Counted from the first letter of the stretch, positions 9,964-19,060 are shown. The stretch: DNA of 64,000 nt from Candidatus Obscuribacter sp. (GCA_016718315.1 JADKDV010000010.1:27490-91489), one strand, 5' to 3'. The notes: generated by a model not told the origin, from the sequence alone. Translations and numbers: made by a program.

Positions 9964-11708
9964 ATAAAAATACAATCTGGTCCAAAACACTATTAAGCCT
10001 GGTTAGCCTCTCCTGCCTCAGTCCATGGCTTGCCTGGCCAATGGCTGTGAGCGCACGCGAGCACCATCACAAAAAAACAGAAGAAAATAACTTTGCCCCC
10101 TGTATGTCCTGGACTGTGCCAAAGCCCAGAGCGATATTACTTTGTGTCCATGGACTGGGGTTAGACAGCACTGCCTATACAGGCTTTGCCAATAAGATGA
10201 ATAGTTATGGCATCTCATCTTATGCCATCGACGTGCGCGGCTTTGGCTCCTGGATGAGGGCGGCAGGGCACGAACAAGTAGACTTTGATGCCTGTCTCGA
10301 TGATGTCAAAAAAGCACTGAGCACTATCCGTGCCGCTAACGTCGGTGTGCCAATCTTTCTTGTGGGTGAGTCAATGGGTGGTGCCATTGCTCTGCATGGA
10401 GCCGCCCACTTTCCCGAACTGATGGACGGAGTTATTTCATCAGTGCCAGCCGCTGAGCGCTTCCAGGAAAAACGCACTGACTTAAAAGTGGCGCTGGCCT
10501 TTCTCAAAGGACCAAATAAAGACTTTGACATCGGAGACTCTATAGTCGACCAGGCCACCAAAAACGAAAAACTGAGAGCTGCCTGGGAAGCAGATCCGCT
10601 CAGTCGGATGAACCTTTCGCCCCATGAACTATTGCAGTTTCAGCGTTTTATGAACAGCAATCACGATATTGCCAAAGACATCACCATGCCAGTTTTGATG
10701 CTGCAAGGCACGATGGACAGACTGGTCAAACCACAAGGTAGCTTTGAGCTTTTTAGCAAGTTGAGCAGTGTCAAAAAAATCTTTATCGCATTACCCAGCG
10801 AGCATCTCATATTAGAAGACCAGAAAGCACATACAGTTGCCTTTGATAGCCGGGTGGCAGCCTTATTAATGGGCTGGATCAATGCCAATCTGGGAGATAA
10901 CGCAGCAGCAGTGGCCGACCTGGCCCAAATGCCAGCCAAGCCCGCTAGTGACACGCCTGGTCAGACAGCACCACTGGACACAAGTGACCAGGCCAAAGTG
11001 CCTGCCACTGCCGAACCAGTCAAAGAAAGCGAAAAACAAATCGTTATCGAGCAAAAAGAAGATAAATTACTTGATACTGCCATTGGTGCAAGCGACCAAA
11101 TACAGAATACTTTTGACCCATTTGAGCGCGAAATGGCGCTGGCACTTGTGGCCATGAGAGAAGGACGCAAAGACGAAGCGCAAAAATTGTTGCAAGCTAT
11201 AGTCCAGTCCGAACCTCTCAATGCCGATGCCCACTACTGGCTGTCTCTATGCCTGGTAGCTCAAGGTCAAACTGGTGAAGCCAAAAAAGAGAAAGAACTG
11301 GCCAGATCTCTGGCTAAAATTTCGGGACGAAGCAAACAAGTCAAAAATTATGTACTTGCATCCAGCAATAATGGCAGCCAAACTTCGGCTCCTGTAGACC
11401 CTAAAGAACTCACCAATGGAGTTCCTACAGTGCTTGTATTCCAGGCCGGCTGGTGCGCTGAGTGCCAGGGATTGGATACGCTCATTAAGCAGGCCCAGAA
11501 TAACAGGGGCAATGGTGTCAGATTTCTCAGTTTTTATGTTGACAACAAAGACAATAATGGAATAGTAAAATTATTCAATATCGGACCGATACCTACTTTT
11601 GTATTTCTCAGGGGCGACGGCACCACAAGCTCTACTATTATCGGTAGAGAGACTCTGCCCACTATTCAGCGTGAACTACAAGTCATAACCTCCAGGACAA
11701 AAAACTAA
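9960..11708 (+). CDS. Exported alpha/beta hydrolase-TPR-thioredoxin fusion
   Basis: 582 aa. A signal peptide is visible at about 1-32. Residues about 45-300 are a monoglyceride-lipase-type alpha/beta hydrolase: the oxyanion strand is CVHGLGLD, the nucleophile elbow is GESMGG, an Asp lies in MLQGTMDRLV and the His in SEHLILED. A Pro/Ala/Thr-rich linker (about 305-360) follows. Residues about 385-450 are TPR-like and contain ALVAMREGRKDEAQKLL. Residues about 480-582 are a thioredoxin-like domain with a WCAEC active site in place of WCGPC and the expected cis-Pro segment GPIPTFVF. Such a lipase-TPR-thioredoxin combination is unusual. It probably acts in the periplasm. It overlaps gntK by four bases and is followed one base later by carbonic anhydrase. 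Confidence 0.85.
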   Translation: MNKNTIWSKTLLSLVSLSCLSPWLAWPMAVSAREHHHKKTEENNFAPCMSWTVPKPRAILLCVHGLGLDSTAYTGFANKMNSYGISSYAIDVRGFGSWMRAAGHEQVDFDACLDDVKKALSTIRAANVGVPIFLVGESMGGAIALHGAAHFPELMDGVISSVPAAERFQEKRTDLKVALAFLKGPNKDFDIGDSIVDQATKNEKLRAAWEADPLSRMNLSPHELLQFQRFMNSNHDIAKDITMPVLMLQGTMDRLVKPQGSFELFSKLSSVKKIFIALPSEHLILEDQKAHTVAFDSRVAALLMGWINANLGDNAAAVADLAQMPAKPASDTPGQTAPLDTSDQAKVPATAEPVKESEKQIVIEQKEDKLLDTAIGASDQIQNTFDPFEREMALALVAMREGRKDEAQKLLQAIVQSEPLNADAHYWLSLCLVAQGQTGEAKKEKELARSLAKISGRSKQVKNYVLASSNNGSQTSAPVDPKELTNGVPTVLVFQAGWCAECQGLDTLIKQAQNNRGNGVRFLSFYVDNKDNNGIVKLFNIGPIPTFVFLRGDGTTSSTIIGRETLPTIQRELQVITSRTKN

Positions 11709-11709
11709 G

Positions 11710-12372
11710 ATGCTCCAGCTTTTGCCCGGTATTCACAGATTCAAGACAGAAATACACGAAAGCAACGAAGAATTCTTCCAGCATCTGGCTAAGGGGCAAA
11801 ACCCCGAAACCATGTTTATTACCTGCTCTGACTCACGTGTAGTGCCCAATTTAATCACTCAGACAGACCCTGGTGAGCTTTTTGTCCTGCGCAATGCCGG
11901 CAATATAGTGCCTGCCCACGGCAGTGTGATAGGTGGTGAAGAAGCCGCAATCGAATACGCAGTGCTCGCTTTAGGCATCAAAAACATAGTAGTTTGTGGT
12001 CACTCGCAGTGTGGCGCTGTCCGGGGCATACTTAATCCAGAAAAAGTGGAGAACATGCCAGGCGTGGCAAAATGGCTTGAGCACTCAGCCAAAACCAGAG
12101 AAATAGTTAAAGCCAATTACAGCAATATGAACGATGAATGTCAGTACAACATCGCCATCCAGGAGAATGTCCTGGTGCAAATGGAAAACATCAAAACCCA
12201 TCCAGCAATCTCGCGCCTCCTCTGGAAGCGTGAGGTCCATCTCTTTGGCTGGGTCTATGAAATGGAAACAGGTGAAGTCTTTATTTACGATCAAATTGAT
12301 GAGACTTTTCAGCCAATTGCCTACAACGACGGCGAATTCCATATGGTGGACTATCGCAGCATGCCTCGCTAA
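11710..12372 (+). CDS. Beta-class carbonic anhydrase
   Basis: 220 aa. The zinc ligands are Cys39, His98 and Cys101, and the Asp41/Arg43 dyad is present in CSDSRVVP; GHSQCGAVRG carries the second ligand pair. There is no signal peptide, so it interconverts CO2 and bicarbonate in the cytoplasm. The ATG lies one base after the stop of the hydrolase-thioredoxin gene. The next gene downstream is a bestrophin-type anion channel, which suggests joint handling of bicarbonate. The exact beta-CA subclass is not assigned. Confidence 0.93.
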   Translation: MLQLLPGIHRFKTEIHESNEEFFQHLAKGQNPETMFITCSDSRVVPNLITQTDPGELFVLRNAGNIVPAHGSVIGGEEAAIEYAVLALGIKNIVVCGHSQCGAVRGILNPEKVENMPGVAKWLEHSAKTREIVKANYSNMNDECQYNIAIQENVLVQMENIKTHPAISRLLWKREVHLFGWVYEMETGEVFIYDQIDETFQPIAYNDGEFHMVDYRSMPR

Positions 12373-12436
12373 CAATAACCAATTTGACAATATTGACTGT
12401 TAACGGTTTACAATCATGACAGCCCCATAAATGTCT

Positions 12437-12442
12437 TAGAAT
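12437..12442 (+). promoter_or_regulatory. Candidate -10 element for the bestrophin gene (leaderless)
   Basis: TAGAAT followed by GG ends nine bases before the ATG at 12452, which has no Shine-Dalgarno sequence. ATGACA at 12416-12421 could act as a -35 box with a short 15-bp spacer, and TTGACA lies further upstream at 12384-12389. The bestrophin gene may thus have its own promoter as well as read-through from carbonic anhydrase. Confidence 0.4.
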
Positions 12443-12451
12443 GGTAGCCCT

Positions 12452-13492
12452 ATGAACTTCCACGAAGAAAATCAAGAATCTCACGGCAATACCTTTACTG
12501 GTCTTGATGCTATGGGGCAGACAATGCCCGCCAAAGCTTTGCCTAAAAGCACTGATAAAACCAGTATTTACCGCTCAATTAATACTTGGATCAGACCATT
12601 TACGCGCTTTCATAAAATACCGGTAGCTAGCCGTGTTTGGCTCTGGCTGGCGATTATGACTGTCTATTGCATCATAGTCGATATCATTACCGACAAAAAC
12701 TTCCCCACTCACATCATGAAAGAAGCCGGGGCTGCCGCTTTTAGTAGTGCGGTGCTGGGCTTACTTTTGGTATTCAGGACCAATACAGCCTATGAGCGCT
12801 GGTGGGAAGGACGCAAACTCTGGGGTCAACTGGTTAACGACTCACGCAACCTCTGCCTTAAAGTGCGTTACCTCAAAGGCATACCAAACAACGAAAAAGT
12901 GAGACTGGGTGAACTAGTTATTACTTTTGCCTATTCGCTCAAACACCATTTGAGAGGTTCAAGACCAAGCCGTAAACTACCAGGCTTACATGATCTGCCA
13001 ATAGACCATGCAGTCAATGTGCCAGTCTTTGTCTGCGGCAAAATCATGGACATAGTCTACGAATGGCAAAACACAGAGCGCATCGACGGCTTTGCCAGAT
13101 TGCAGTTAGACCCTCATATGCGCGCCTTTATGGATATCTGCGGCGCTTGTGAGCGCATTAAAAACAGCCCACTGGCTCTCTCTTATCGTGCTTTTATGAG
13201 GCAGGGGATAACTCTTAACTTAATAGCTTTGCCCTGGTACGTTGTGCCTGAGCTAAAGTTACTCTGGAGTATGCCTCTGATTTTAATCGGCACATACTTT
13301 TTGATTGGTCTGGAGCTAATTGCCGAAGACATTGAGGAGCCTTTTGGCAAAGACGGAGACGACCTGCCACTGGACACCATATGCGGTACTATTCAAGCAA
13401 CCGTCTCGGATATCTTACCGCTTAGAGAATCGCTAGAATACACCACCACACTCAAGGCTTTGAGAGTTGATCCACTTAAAGAACAAGTCTAG
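12452..13492 (+). CDS. Bestrophin family (UPF0187) ion channel
   Basis: 346 aa. After a ~45-residue cytoplasmic N-terminus there are hydrophobic helices, then the family signature FRTNTAYERWWEGRKLWGQL, a long cytoplasmic helical part, and further membrane helices around 255-300. Bestrophins are pentameric channels: animal members conduct chloride and bicarbonate, algal thylakoid members are tied to bicarbonate supply, and a structurally studied Klebsiella homologue prefers cations. The carbonic anhydrase gene ends 79 bp upstream, which argues for bicarbonate here, but selectivity is inference. The 3' end overlaps the next gene by 26 bp. Confidence 0.9.
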   Translation: MNFHEENQESHGNTFTGLDAMGQTMPAKALPKSTDKTSIYRSINTWIRPFTRFHKIPVASRVWLWLAIMTVYCIIVDIITDKNFPTHIMKEAGAAAFSSAVLGLLLVFRTNTAYERWWEGRKLWGQLVNDSRNLCLKVRYLKGIPNNEKVRLGELVITFAYSLKHHLRGSRPSRKLPGLHDLPIDHAVNVPVFVCGKIMDIVYEWQNTERIDGFARLQLDPHMRAFMDICGACERIKNSPLALSYRAFMRQGITLNLIALPWYVVPELKLLWSMPLILIGTYFLIGLELIAEDIEEPFGKDGDDLPLDTICGTIQATVSDILPLRESLEYTTTLKALRVDPLKEQV

Positions 13493-14321
13493 AATCTGGC
13501 TCAGCATTGTTACCATGCTGACAGCAATCAGTCCGGCACTGGCCCTCACCGATGCCGACCGAGAAGAAGTGATGACCAGCTGTCAGGACAAATTGCGCAG
13601 CACTTGGGGTCGACTACAATTCCCCAATAATATGTCATGCTCGGTGCAGTTCAAGCTTTTGCCCGATGGTGGCTACTCCAGTCCACAGGTTATTAGTACG
13701 TCGGGTAATAAGCTCATCGATGTCCAGGCACTCAATGCTGTGGATGCTGCCTGTCCCTTCCAAAAGTTTGTGGACGCTCCATTTGATGTGATTGCCAACT
13801 TTTATGTGGGCACAAAAAATGATGTCGTAGTCTCGACTCGTGGCGGACCGGCCTCATCTATGGCAGAGCGCAAAATTGCCATCCACAAGAAATACCACCA
13901 AAACTCAATAAACATCATGGTGGATCGCATCGTTAAAGCCGAAAAAGTCCTCGGTAAAGACAGTCCCAAACTCTGGGAGAGTATCAACTTTTTGGCCAAC
14001 GAATATAAAATCGCCGGCGACTTTGACAAGAGTCAGGCAACTTATCAAAGAGCACTTACCATCGCCCAAAAAGAAAGCCCCGAATCTCCTCACGCGGCCC
14101 GCACCATAGTTGGCATGGGTGAGTTAGCACTGGAGCGCGGCGATAGAGCCAAAGCCGAAGAATACTTCAAACAGGTAATCGACATGCAAAAGCTACCGCC
14201 AGGCAGTGAGCTAACCGATGCCCTGAAAAACACAGCAAAATTACTCTATAAAGACGGCAAGACTAAAGAAGCCGACGAAATTTACGCCCGCATCCGCACC
14301 ATCGGCACAAACTCTAAATAG
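13467..14321 (+). CDS. Exported TonB-C-like protein with TPRs
   Basis: 284 aa. The start is TTG inside the end of the bestrophin gene; it gives a full signal peptide (basic residues then SIVTMLTAISPALAL), whereas the first ATG downstream would remove the positive n-region. Residues about 35-120 look like a TonB C-terminal-type domain (WGRLQFPNNMSCSVQFKLLPDG then SGNKLIDVQALNAV). Residues about 165-275 hold two or three TPRs. No membrane anchor beyond the signal is seen, so it is probably a periplasmic scaffold rather than a true energy transducer. The 3' end overlaps the convergent aquaporin gene by 8 bp. Confidence 0.78.
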   Translation: MIHLKNKSRIWLSIVTMLTAISPALALTDADREEVMTSCQDKLRSTWGRLQFPNNMSCSVQFKLLPDGGYSSPQVISTSGNKLIDVQALNAVDAACPFQKFVDAPFDVIANFYVGTKNDVVVSTRGGPASSMAERKIAIHKKYHQNSINIMVDRIVKAEKVLGKDSPKLWESINFLANEYKIAGDFDKSQATYQRALTIAQKESPESPHAARTIVGMGELALERGDRAKAEEYFKQVIDMQKLPPGSELTDALKNTAKLLYKDGKTKEADEIYARIRTIGTNSK

Positions 14322-15033
14322 TCGACGACTGCACAAGCTCACGCTCTAGCCTGGCTCTAATATCACCGTCATCTGCGGCACTAACTGGCTTATTGAGCCA
14401 GCCAAAGAAGACCAGGGCGGAGCCCAGTGCCACTAGCTGAGCGGCAATATACCCAGGCACATCCGCTGGTGCAATACCAGTCAATGTGGCTGTGAACATG
14501 CGCGAGATAGTGACTGCGGGATTGGCAAAACAAGTCGAAGAAGTGAAATAAATAGCTCCGAGCACATAGCCAGCCACTGCAAAGGGCGCAAAATCTGGCC
14601 GACCTTTGCCAGCACCAAATATCACACCAAGCAGTCCAAAAGTAGCGATAAACTCACCCAGATATTGACCGGGAGCGTGACGAGCGGTATCGGATATGGT
14701 GGCAAAGGGCAAGTCAAACATGAGGTTGGAGAGCATCACTCCAGCACAGGCTCCCAGTATCTGAGCGGCGATATATGGCATTACCCATGACCACTTAAAC
14801 TCGCGGCGGATAGCCAGCGCCAGGGTCACCACTGGATTGAAGTGACTGGAGATATGAGAAAGAGACAGTATTAAAGCCAGAAGAGTAGCACCTGTAGCCA
14901 CTGCCACAGAAAGTACTGCCAGGGCCAGATTACCCTGATCAAGCTGATGGGCCAGAATACCGGTACCAACCACCGCTATCAATAAAAATGCTGTGCCAGT
15001 AAATTCGGCAACTAAAGGACGGGCTATTTGCAT
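14314..15033 (-). CDS. MIP/aquaporin family channel with NPV/NPA motifs
   Basis: 239 aa with six hydrophobic helices and two half-helices. The first signature is HFNPVVTLA (NPV at 66-68) in place of NPA; the second is FANPAVTISR (NPA at 171-173) with the selectivity-filter Arg at 178. It should pass water or a small neutral solute across the inner membrane. The start is set at the ATG at 15033 because GGAGG lies five bases before it; a GTG two codons upstream overlaps that site and is not credible. The gene overlaps the convergent TonB-C/TPR gene by 8 bp. NPV versions occur in some aquaglyceroporins, so glycerol or metalloid transport is possible. Confidence 0.88.
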   Translation of the reverse strand: MQIARPLVAEFTGTAFLLIAVVGTGILAHQLDQGNLALAVLSVAVATGATLLALILSLSHISSHFNPVVTLALAIRREFKWSWVMPYIAAQILGACAGVMLSNLMFDLPFATISDTARHAPGQYLGEFIATFGLLGVIFGAGKGRPDFAPFAVAGYVLGAIYFTSSTCFANPAVTISRMFTATLTGIAPADVPGYIAAQLVALGSALVFFGWLNKPVSAADDGDIRARLERELVQSSTI

Positions 15034-15123
15034 ACTCACCTCCGCATAAAGTTTAGCATCTGATAATAAAATCCCGTGTACTTGAGCCCTGTTTTTGTTG
15101 GCATAATGATGGCGAGGTGACTT

Positions 15124-15630
15124 ATGGTAGCCAAGAGTAAAACAAACAGCCAGTACTGGCTCTTCAAATCAGAAGAGTCTGTTTTTAGTATCAGTGACCT
15201 GGCTAATGCCAAAAACAAGACGACGCACTGGGATGGCGTGCGCAACTATCAGGCGCGCAACTTTTTGAGGGACTCAATTAAAGTCGGGGACCTGGTATTT
15301 TTTTATCACAGCAACTCCGAGCCCTCGGCCATAGCAGGTATAGCCCAGGTAGTAAAAGAAGGCTATCCGGATCACACTGCTTTTGATCCTGATGATGATC
15401 ACTATGATGCCAAAAGCAAAAAGTCAGAACCAACCTGGTACATGGTGGATATAAAGCACGTCGAAACATTTAAGCATCCTCTCGATCTGGAAACTCTCAA
15501 ACAGGAGCCTGGCCTCGAAAAAATGGCTCTCTTGCAAAAAGGAAGCCGACTATCAATCCAACCTGTGACCGCCGAAGAATGGCAAATTGTGTTAAAGAGC
15601 CAGGAAAAATTGCTCAAGAAAAAGCGTTGA
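15124..15630 (+). CDS. EVE domain protein (thymocyte nuclear protein 1-like)
   Basis: 168 aa, a single EVE domain. The start of the domain reads YWLFKSEESVFSISDL, followed by WDGVRNYQARNFLRD and GDLVFFYHSN, all standard for the THYN1-type branch. EVE is a PUA-related fold that binds modified bases in DNA or RNA; bacterial members often serve in restriction or RNA metabolism, but no restriction gene is nearby. GAGGTGA lies three bases before the ATG. The stop codon sits inside the left arm of a terminator hairpin. Confidence 0.9.
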   Translation: MVAKSKTNSQYWLFKSEESVFSISDLANAKNKTTHWDGVRNYQARNFLRDSIKVGDLVFFYHSNSEPSAIAGIAQVVKEGYPDHTAFDPDDDHYDAKSKKSEPTWYMVDIKHVETFKHPLDLETLKQEPGLEKMALLQKGSRLSIQPVTAEEWQIVLKSQEKLLKKKR

Positions 15631-15650
15631 TAACACTACAAACGCTTTTT
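15619..15650 (+). terminator. Intrinsic terminator after the EVE gene
   Basis: AAAAAGCGTT (15619-15628) pairs perfectly with AACGCTTTTT (15641-15650) around a 12-base loop, and the right arm ends in five T. It overlaps the EVE stop codon. Confidence 0.65.
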
Positions 15651-15672
15651 ATCGAAAAAAGTTCAAATTAAA

Positions 15673-16710
15673 ATGCCAGAACAAAATGCTCCAATCAATG
15701 CTGCTTTAGTTGGCTTTGGCACTGGCGGTAAGCTATTTCATGCGCCAATTATTAGCTGTGCCCAAAATATCAATTTGACAGCTATTGTCACCGGTAACCC
15801 TGCCCGCCAGAGTCAAGCACAAAAATATCAAGAGGCGGTTATTTATGAGAGCTTGGATAAGCTCCTGGCTGAGCGGTCAGATATTGACCTAATTGTTTTG
15901 ACCACGCCCAATAGTACCCACCACAAACTAGCTATCCAGGCTCTCCAAGCCGGTATCAATGTAGTTGTGGACAAACCATTTGCAGTAACTACGCTTGAAG
16001 CAGATGAGATGCTCAAAGTGGCCAGTGAACAAAACAAAATCATCTGCCCCTACCAAAATAGACGCTTTGACAGTGATTTTTTGACCCTCAAAAAAGTCAT
16101 CAAAGAGGGCGCTGTAGGCAAAATAATGCGCCTTGAATCCCGCATCGAGCGTTATCGCCGCTTGCCCAAAGCAGGCGGATGGAGAGAGACTACTAGCGCT
16201 CAAGATGGTGGCGGCGTGCTCTATGATCTGGGCAGCCATTTAATTGATCAGGTCGTGCATCTCTTTGGCGCACCTCAAAGATTATCCTATGCCAGACTGG
16301 AGCAAATGCGCGGGCTTGGCACCAGTGATGATGCCACACTCATACTTGACTATAATGACTTTTGTGTCCATATCCACGCCTCGATGATTTGTGCCAGTGG
16401 CGGACCGAGATTTAGATTACTCGGGCTCGATGGCGCTTATCTCAAAGAGCTGGGCGACATCCAGGAGGACCAGTTGCGCGCAGGCTTAAGCCCGACGAGC
16501 GCTGACTTTGGCAAAGAACCCGAGTGCAGCTATGGCAAACTCTTTAGACAGGACAGCAGTGAAGCCGTTATCAGTGAGCAAGGCAATTGGCTTGCGTATT
16601 ACCAGCAAATCGCTCAAGCAATCAAAGGTGAGGCACCGCCACCAGTATCAAAATCAGAAATTTTGACGACTATAAAAATAATCGAGCAGGCGCTCGCCAT
16701 GCAGCATTGA
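15673..16710 (+). CDS. Gfo/Idh/MocA family oxidoreductase
   Basis: 345 aa. The N-terminal Rossmann fold begins ALVGFGTGGKLFHAPI, and VVDKPFAVTTLEADEM supplies the conserved Lys-Pro of the family. The C-terminal half is the alpha/beta domain with GGGVLYDLGSHLIDQ. It uses NAD(P) to oxidise or reduce a sugar or polyol; the sequence resembles the YdgJ/YvaA-type scyllo-inositol and related dehydrogenases, but the substrate is not determined. No clear Shine-Dalgarno site is present. It converges with the kinase gene (20-bp gap). Confidence 0.85.
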   Translation: MPEQNAPINAALVGFGTGGKLFHAPIISCAQNINLTAIVTGNPARQSQAQKYQEAVIYESLDKLLAERSDIDLIVLTTPNSTHHKLAIQALQAGINVVVDKPFAVTTLEADEMLKVASEQNKIICPYQNRRFDSDFLTLKKVIKEGAVGKIMRLESRIERYRRLPKAGGWRETTSAQDGGGVLYDLGSHLIDQVVHLFGAPQRLSYARLEQMRGLGTSDDATLILDYNDFCVHIHASMICASGGPRFRLLGLDGAYLKELGDIQEDQLRAGLSPTSADFGKEPECSYGKLFRQDSSEAVISEQGNWLAYYQQIAQAIKGEAPPPVSKSEILTTIKIIEQALAMQH

Positions 16711-16730
16711 TTTAGCAATTGATGTAGCAA

Positions 16731-19019
16731 TTAACGACCAACCATCCGAGCTAAAAGTTCGGCATATTTTTTTTGCACATTAACCAGTCTGGGGTCAGTG
16801 GCATCCAGGCTCTTTTGTTGCACAGCTATCGCTTCTTTATAGCAATCGAGAGCTTGCTTACCACGGCCAGTGTAGGCATACAGAGTACCGAGACATTGCA
16901 AACTATCGGCAATGAGAGGACTGGAATCCTTAAGTTTGTTGCGCCTGGCCGATAGAGCCATCTGGTACATTTCCTCAGCCTTTTGCAAATTGCCACTAGC
17001 CTGATAAGCCTGACCAAGATTGTTTTGCGCTGTGGCAGCTTCGATACTATCTGCACCTTTTTTAGCTGTGATCATAGCCAGAGCTTCGGTCAGTTGACTG
17101 AGCGCTTCTTTAGTCTTGCCTCTGGCCATGTTAAGCTCAGCTTGACCGCTTATAACGTCAGCTATGAGCAGGTCACCTTTACTGAGCTTTTCGCTGCGTA
17201 TTTTATAAGCATCATCAAGCACCTTTTGAGCACCATCAAACTCTTTGATACGCGCTCTGGCTCTACCTAGAGGTACTTCTATCTCGGCTAGAGTAAGTGA
17301 GCCCGGGCTTGACGTTTGCACCATTGACAGTGCTCTTTCCAGTACTGATTCGGCATCGTCATAATCGCCCTGAGCATAAAAAATCAAACCAAGCAGATAT
17401 CTGGTGCGCAAACTTTTGGGCAGTTGATGATCTTCTTCTACTTTTTGAGCCTGACGCACAAATTTTTTGGCGGCCACAAAATTACCGAGATCATAGGCTT
17501 CGGTGGCTTGCTTTTGCAATTGGGCAATTTCGGCTGAGTATTTGCCATTGCCACCATAATAAAAGATGGCAAATACACCAATAAGTAAGAGCATTACCAC
17601 TGGCACAAGTATTACCAGTTTGCGCTTTTCTGCCATTATAAGCCTGCCGCTACCGGTAGTGGCTTGACCCGGGCTGCTTTTGGCTTTTTGCACAGTATCA
17701 GCACTGACAAATGTTTTATTGCTAGCAGCTGTACTCAGCTCATCTTGCCTGTCTTGCTCAATATGTGCCAGATTTTCTTCGGACTTTTTAACAGTCAAAA
17801 TCGAGTCCAATAGCTCAGCATCACTTTTAACTGTCTTTTTGACTTCTTCAATTTCGGGAGCTAGAGACTGTCCATCCAAAAGCACATGAGCTTCTTCTGA
17901 TACTGTATCGACTAGCTGCAGATTGACTGGCTCGGAGTCCGGCTCCACAGCCTTGAGATTAATAGCGCTGGCACTGGCTGTGCGCACAGCGGCTTCGCTT
18001 ATGGCATTGAGATTGACGCGGCTAAAAGTACCGGTACGACCATCTGGCTCCAGCACATCTAGAGCAGCGCGCATCTCCTGGAAGGTCTGATATCTGTCCT
18101 CAGGCGCTTTAGCCATGGCCTTAAAAACAATCGACTCAAGCTCCGCCGGCAAATCCAGCTCCGGACAGACTGTGGCAAAACTAGCGGGAGTCTCATTAAC
18201 ATGCTTGTAGAGACACTCTATAAGATCACTGCCACGAATGGGCAAATCACCTGTTAATGTCTGGTACATCACACAGCCAACAGCATAAATATCGGCACGT
18301 CCGTCCACATGCAAGGCGCGGCACTGCTCGGGACTCATATAATGCGGTGTGCCAAAAACTTCCCCTGTGCGCGTCAAATTGCCCATGGCGCTATCTGATG
18401 GGTTGAGCTGTTTAGCTATACCAAAATCGAGGATTTTGACAAAGTTCTGATCTTCGTCAAGGGTAACAAGCATGATATTGCTCGGCTTGAGGTCACGGTG
18501 CACCACTCCTTTGTCATGAGCGTGGGCCAAGCCTTGACAGACCTGCTTAAAAATATGAATAGCTTCAGAAGTGCCAAGTCTTTTGGCCTCAGCCAAAAGC
18601 TCCGAAAGTTCACGACCTTGCAGATAGTCCATAACCAGATACGGGTTGCCGTCATCGGTCACACCAAAGTCATAAACAGAAAGAATATTGGGATGGTTCA
18701 GGGCACTTGCCAACTCTGCTTCTTTTTGGAATCGTCTCAGCGCTGCCTTACCTGAAATTAGCTGCGGGTGCATCATTTTGACTGCCACCTGGCGTTTCAT
18801 CAGCTGGTGCTTAGCCAGATAGACACGCCCCATGGCGCCATCGCCAATCACGCTTAAAATTTGATAGCGGCCGCCCAGCACCGTGCCAATCAGCGAGCCG
18901 TCAGCAACCGGCGTCAGGGCAGTGCCGTCATGGGGACAGACAGACTCGCCGCCCGCAAATTCGGCATTGCAGGTTAAACAAACTCTTTTGACTGAGCCTT
19001 CTGCTCCGTCTGCCGCCAA
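16731..19019 (-). CDS. Membrane Ser/Thr protein kinase: zinc ribbon, kinase, TM, TPR
   Basis: 762 aa. Residues about 14-35 are a small zinc ribbon (CxxC then CPHDG). The Hanks kinase domain spans about 50-310: glycine loop GDGAMGRVYLAKH, Lys in VAVKMMHP, catalytic loop HRDLKPSNIM, DFGIAKQL and GTPHYMSPEQ. A Ser/Glu-rich linker leads to one transmembrane helix near 468-490 (LVILVPVVMLLLIGVFAIFYY), and then about six TPRs form the exported part. It probably senses an extracytoplasmic cue or partner and phosphorylates cytoplasmic proteins. The start is TTG; AAAGGGG six bases upstream supports it and no in-frame ATG lies nearby. Confidence 0.9.
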   Translation of the reverse strand: MAADGAEGSVKRVCLTCNAEFAGGESVCPHDGTALTPVADGSLIGTVLGGRYQILSVIGDGAMGRVYLAKHQLMKRQVAVKMMHPQLISGKAALRRFQKEAELASALNHPNILSVYDFGVTDDGNPYLVMDYLQGRELSELLAEAKRLGTSEAIHIFKQVCQGLAHAHDKGVVHRDLKPSNIMLVTLDEDQNFVKILDFGIAKQLNPSDSAMGNLTRTGEVFGTPHYMSPEQCRALHVDGRADIYAVGCVMYQTLTGDLPIRGSDLIECLYKHVNETPASFATVCPELDLPAELESIVFKAMAKAPEDRYQTFQEMRAALDVLEPDGRTGTFSRVNLNAISEAAVRTASASAINLKAVEPDSEPVNLQLVDTVSEEAHVLLDGQSLAPEIEEVKKTVKSDAELLDSILTVKKSEENLAHIEQDRQDELSTAASNKTFVSADTVQKAKSSPGQATTGSGRLIMAEKRKLVILVPVVMLLLIGVFAIFYYGGNGKYSAEIAQLQKQATEAYDLGNFVAAKKFVRQAQKVEEDHQLPKSLRTRYLLGLIFYAQGDYDDAESVLERALSMVQTSSPGSLTLAEIEVPLGRARARIKEFDGAQKVLDDAYKIRSEKLSKGDLLIADVISGQAELNMARGKTKEALSQLTEALAMITAKKGADSIEAATAQNNLGQAYQASGNLQKAEEMYQMALSARRNKLKDSSPLIADSLQCLGTLYAYTGRGKQALDCYKEAIAVQQKSLDATDPRLVNVQKKYAELLARMVGR

Positions 19020-19054
19020 AATGGACCCCTTTAATCATCAGTATGATGATCACG

Positions 19055-19060
19055 ATTATA
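19055..19060 (-). promoter_or_regulatory. Candidate -10 (TATAAT) for the Ser/Thr kinase gene
   Basis: On the minus strand TATAAT lies 35 bp before the kinase TTG codon, which would leave a leader of about 28 nt containing the AAAGGGG ribosome site. No strong -35 is apparent. Confidence 0.35.
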
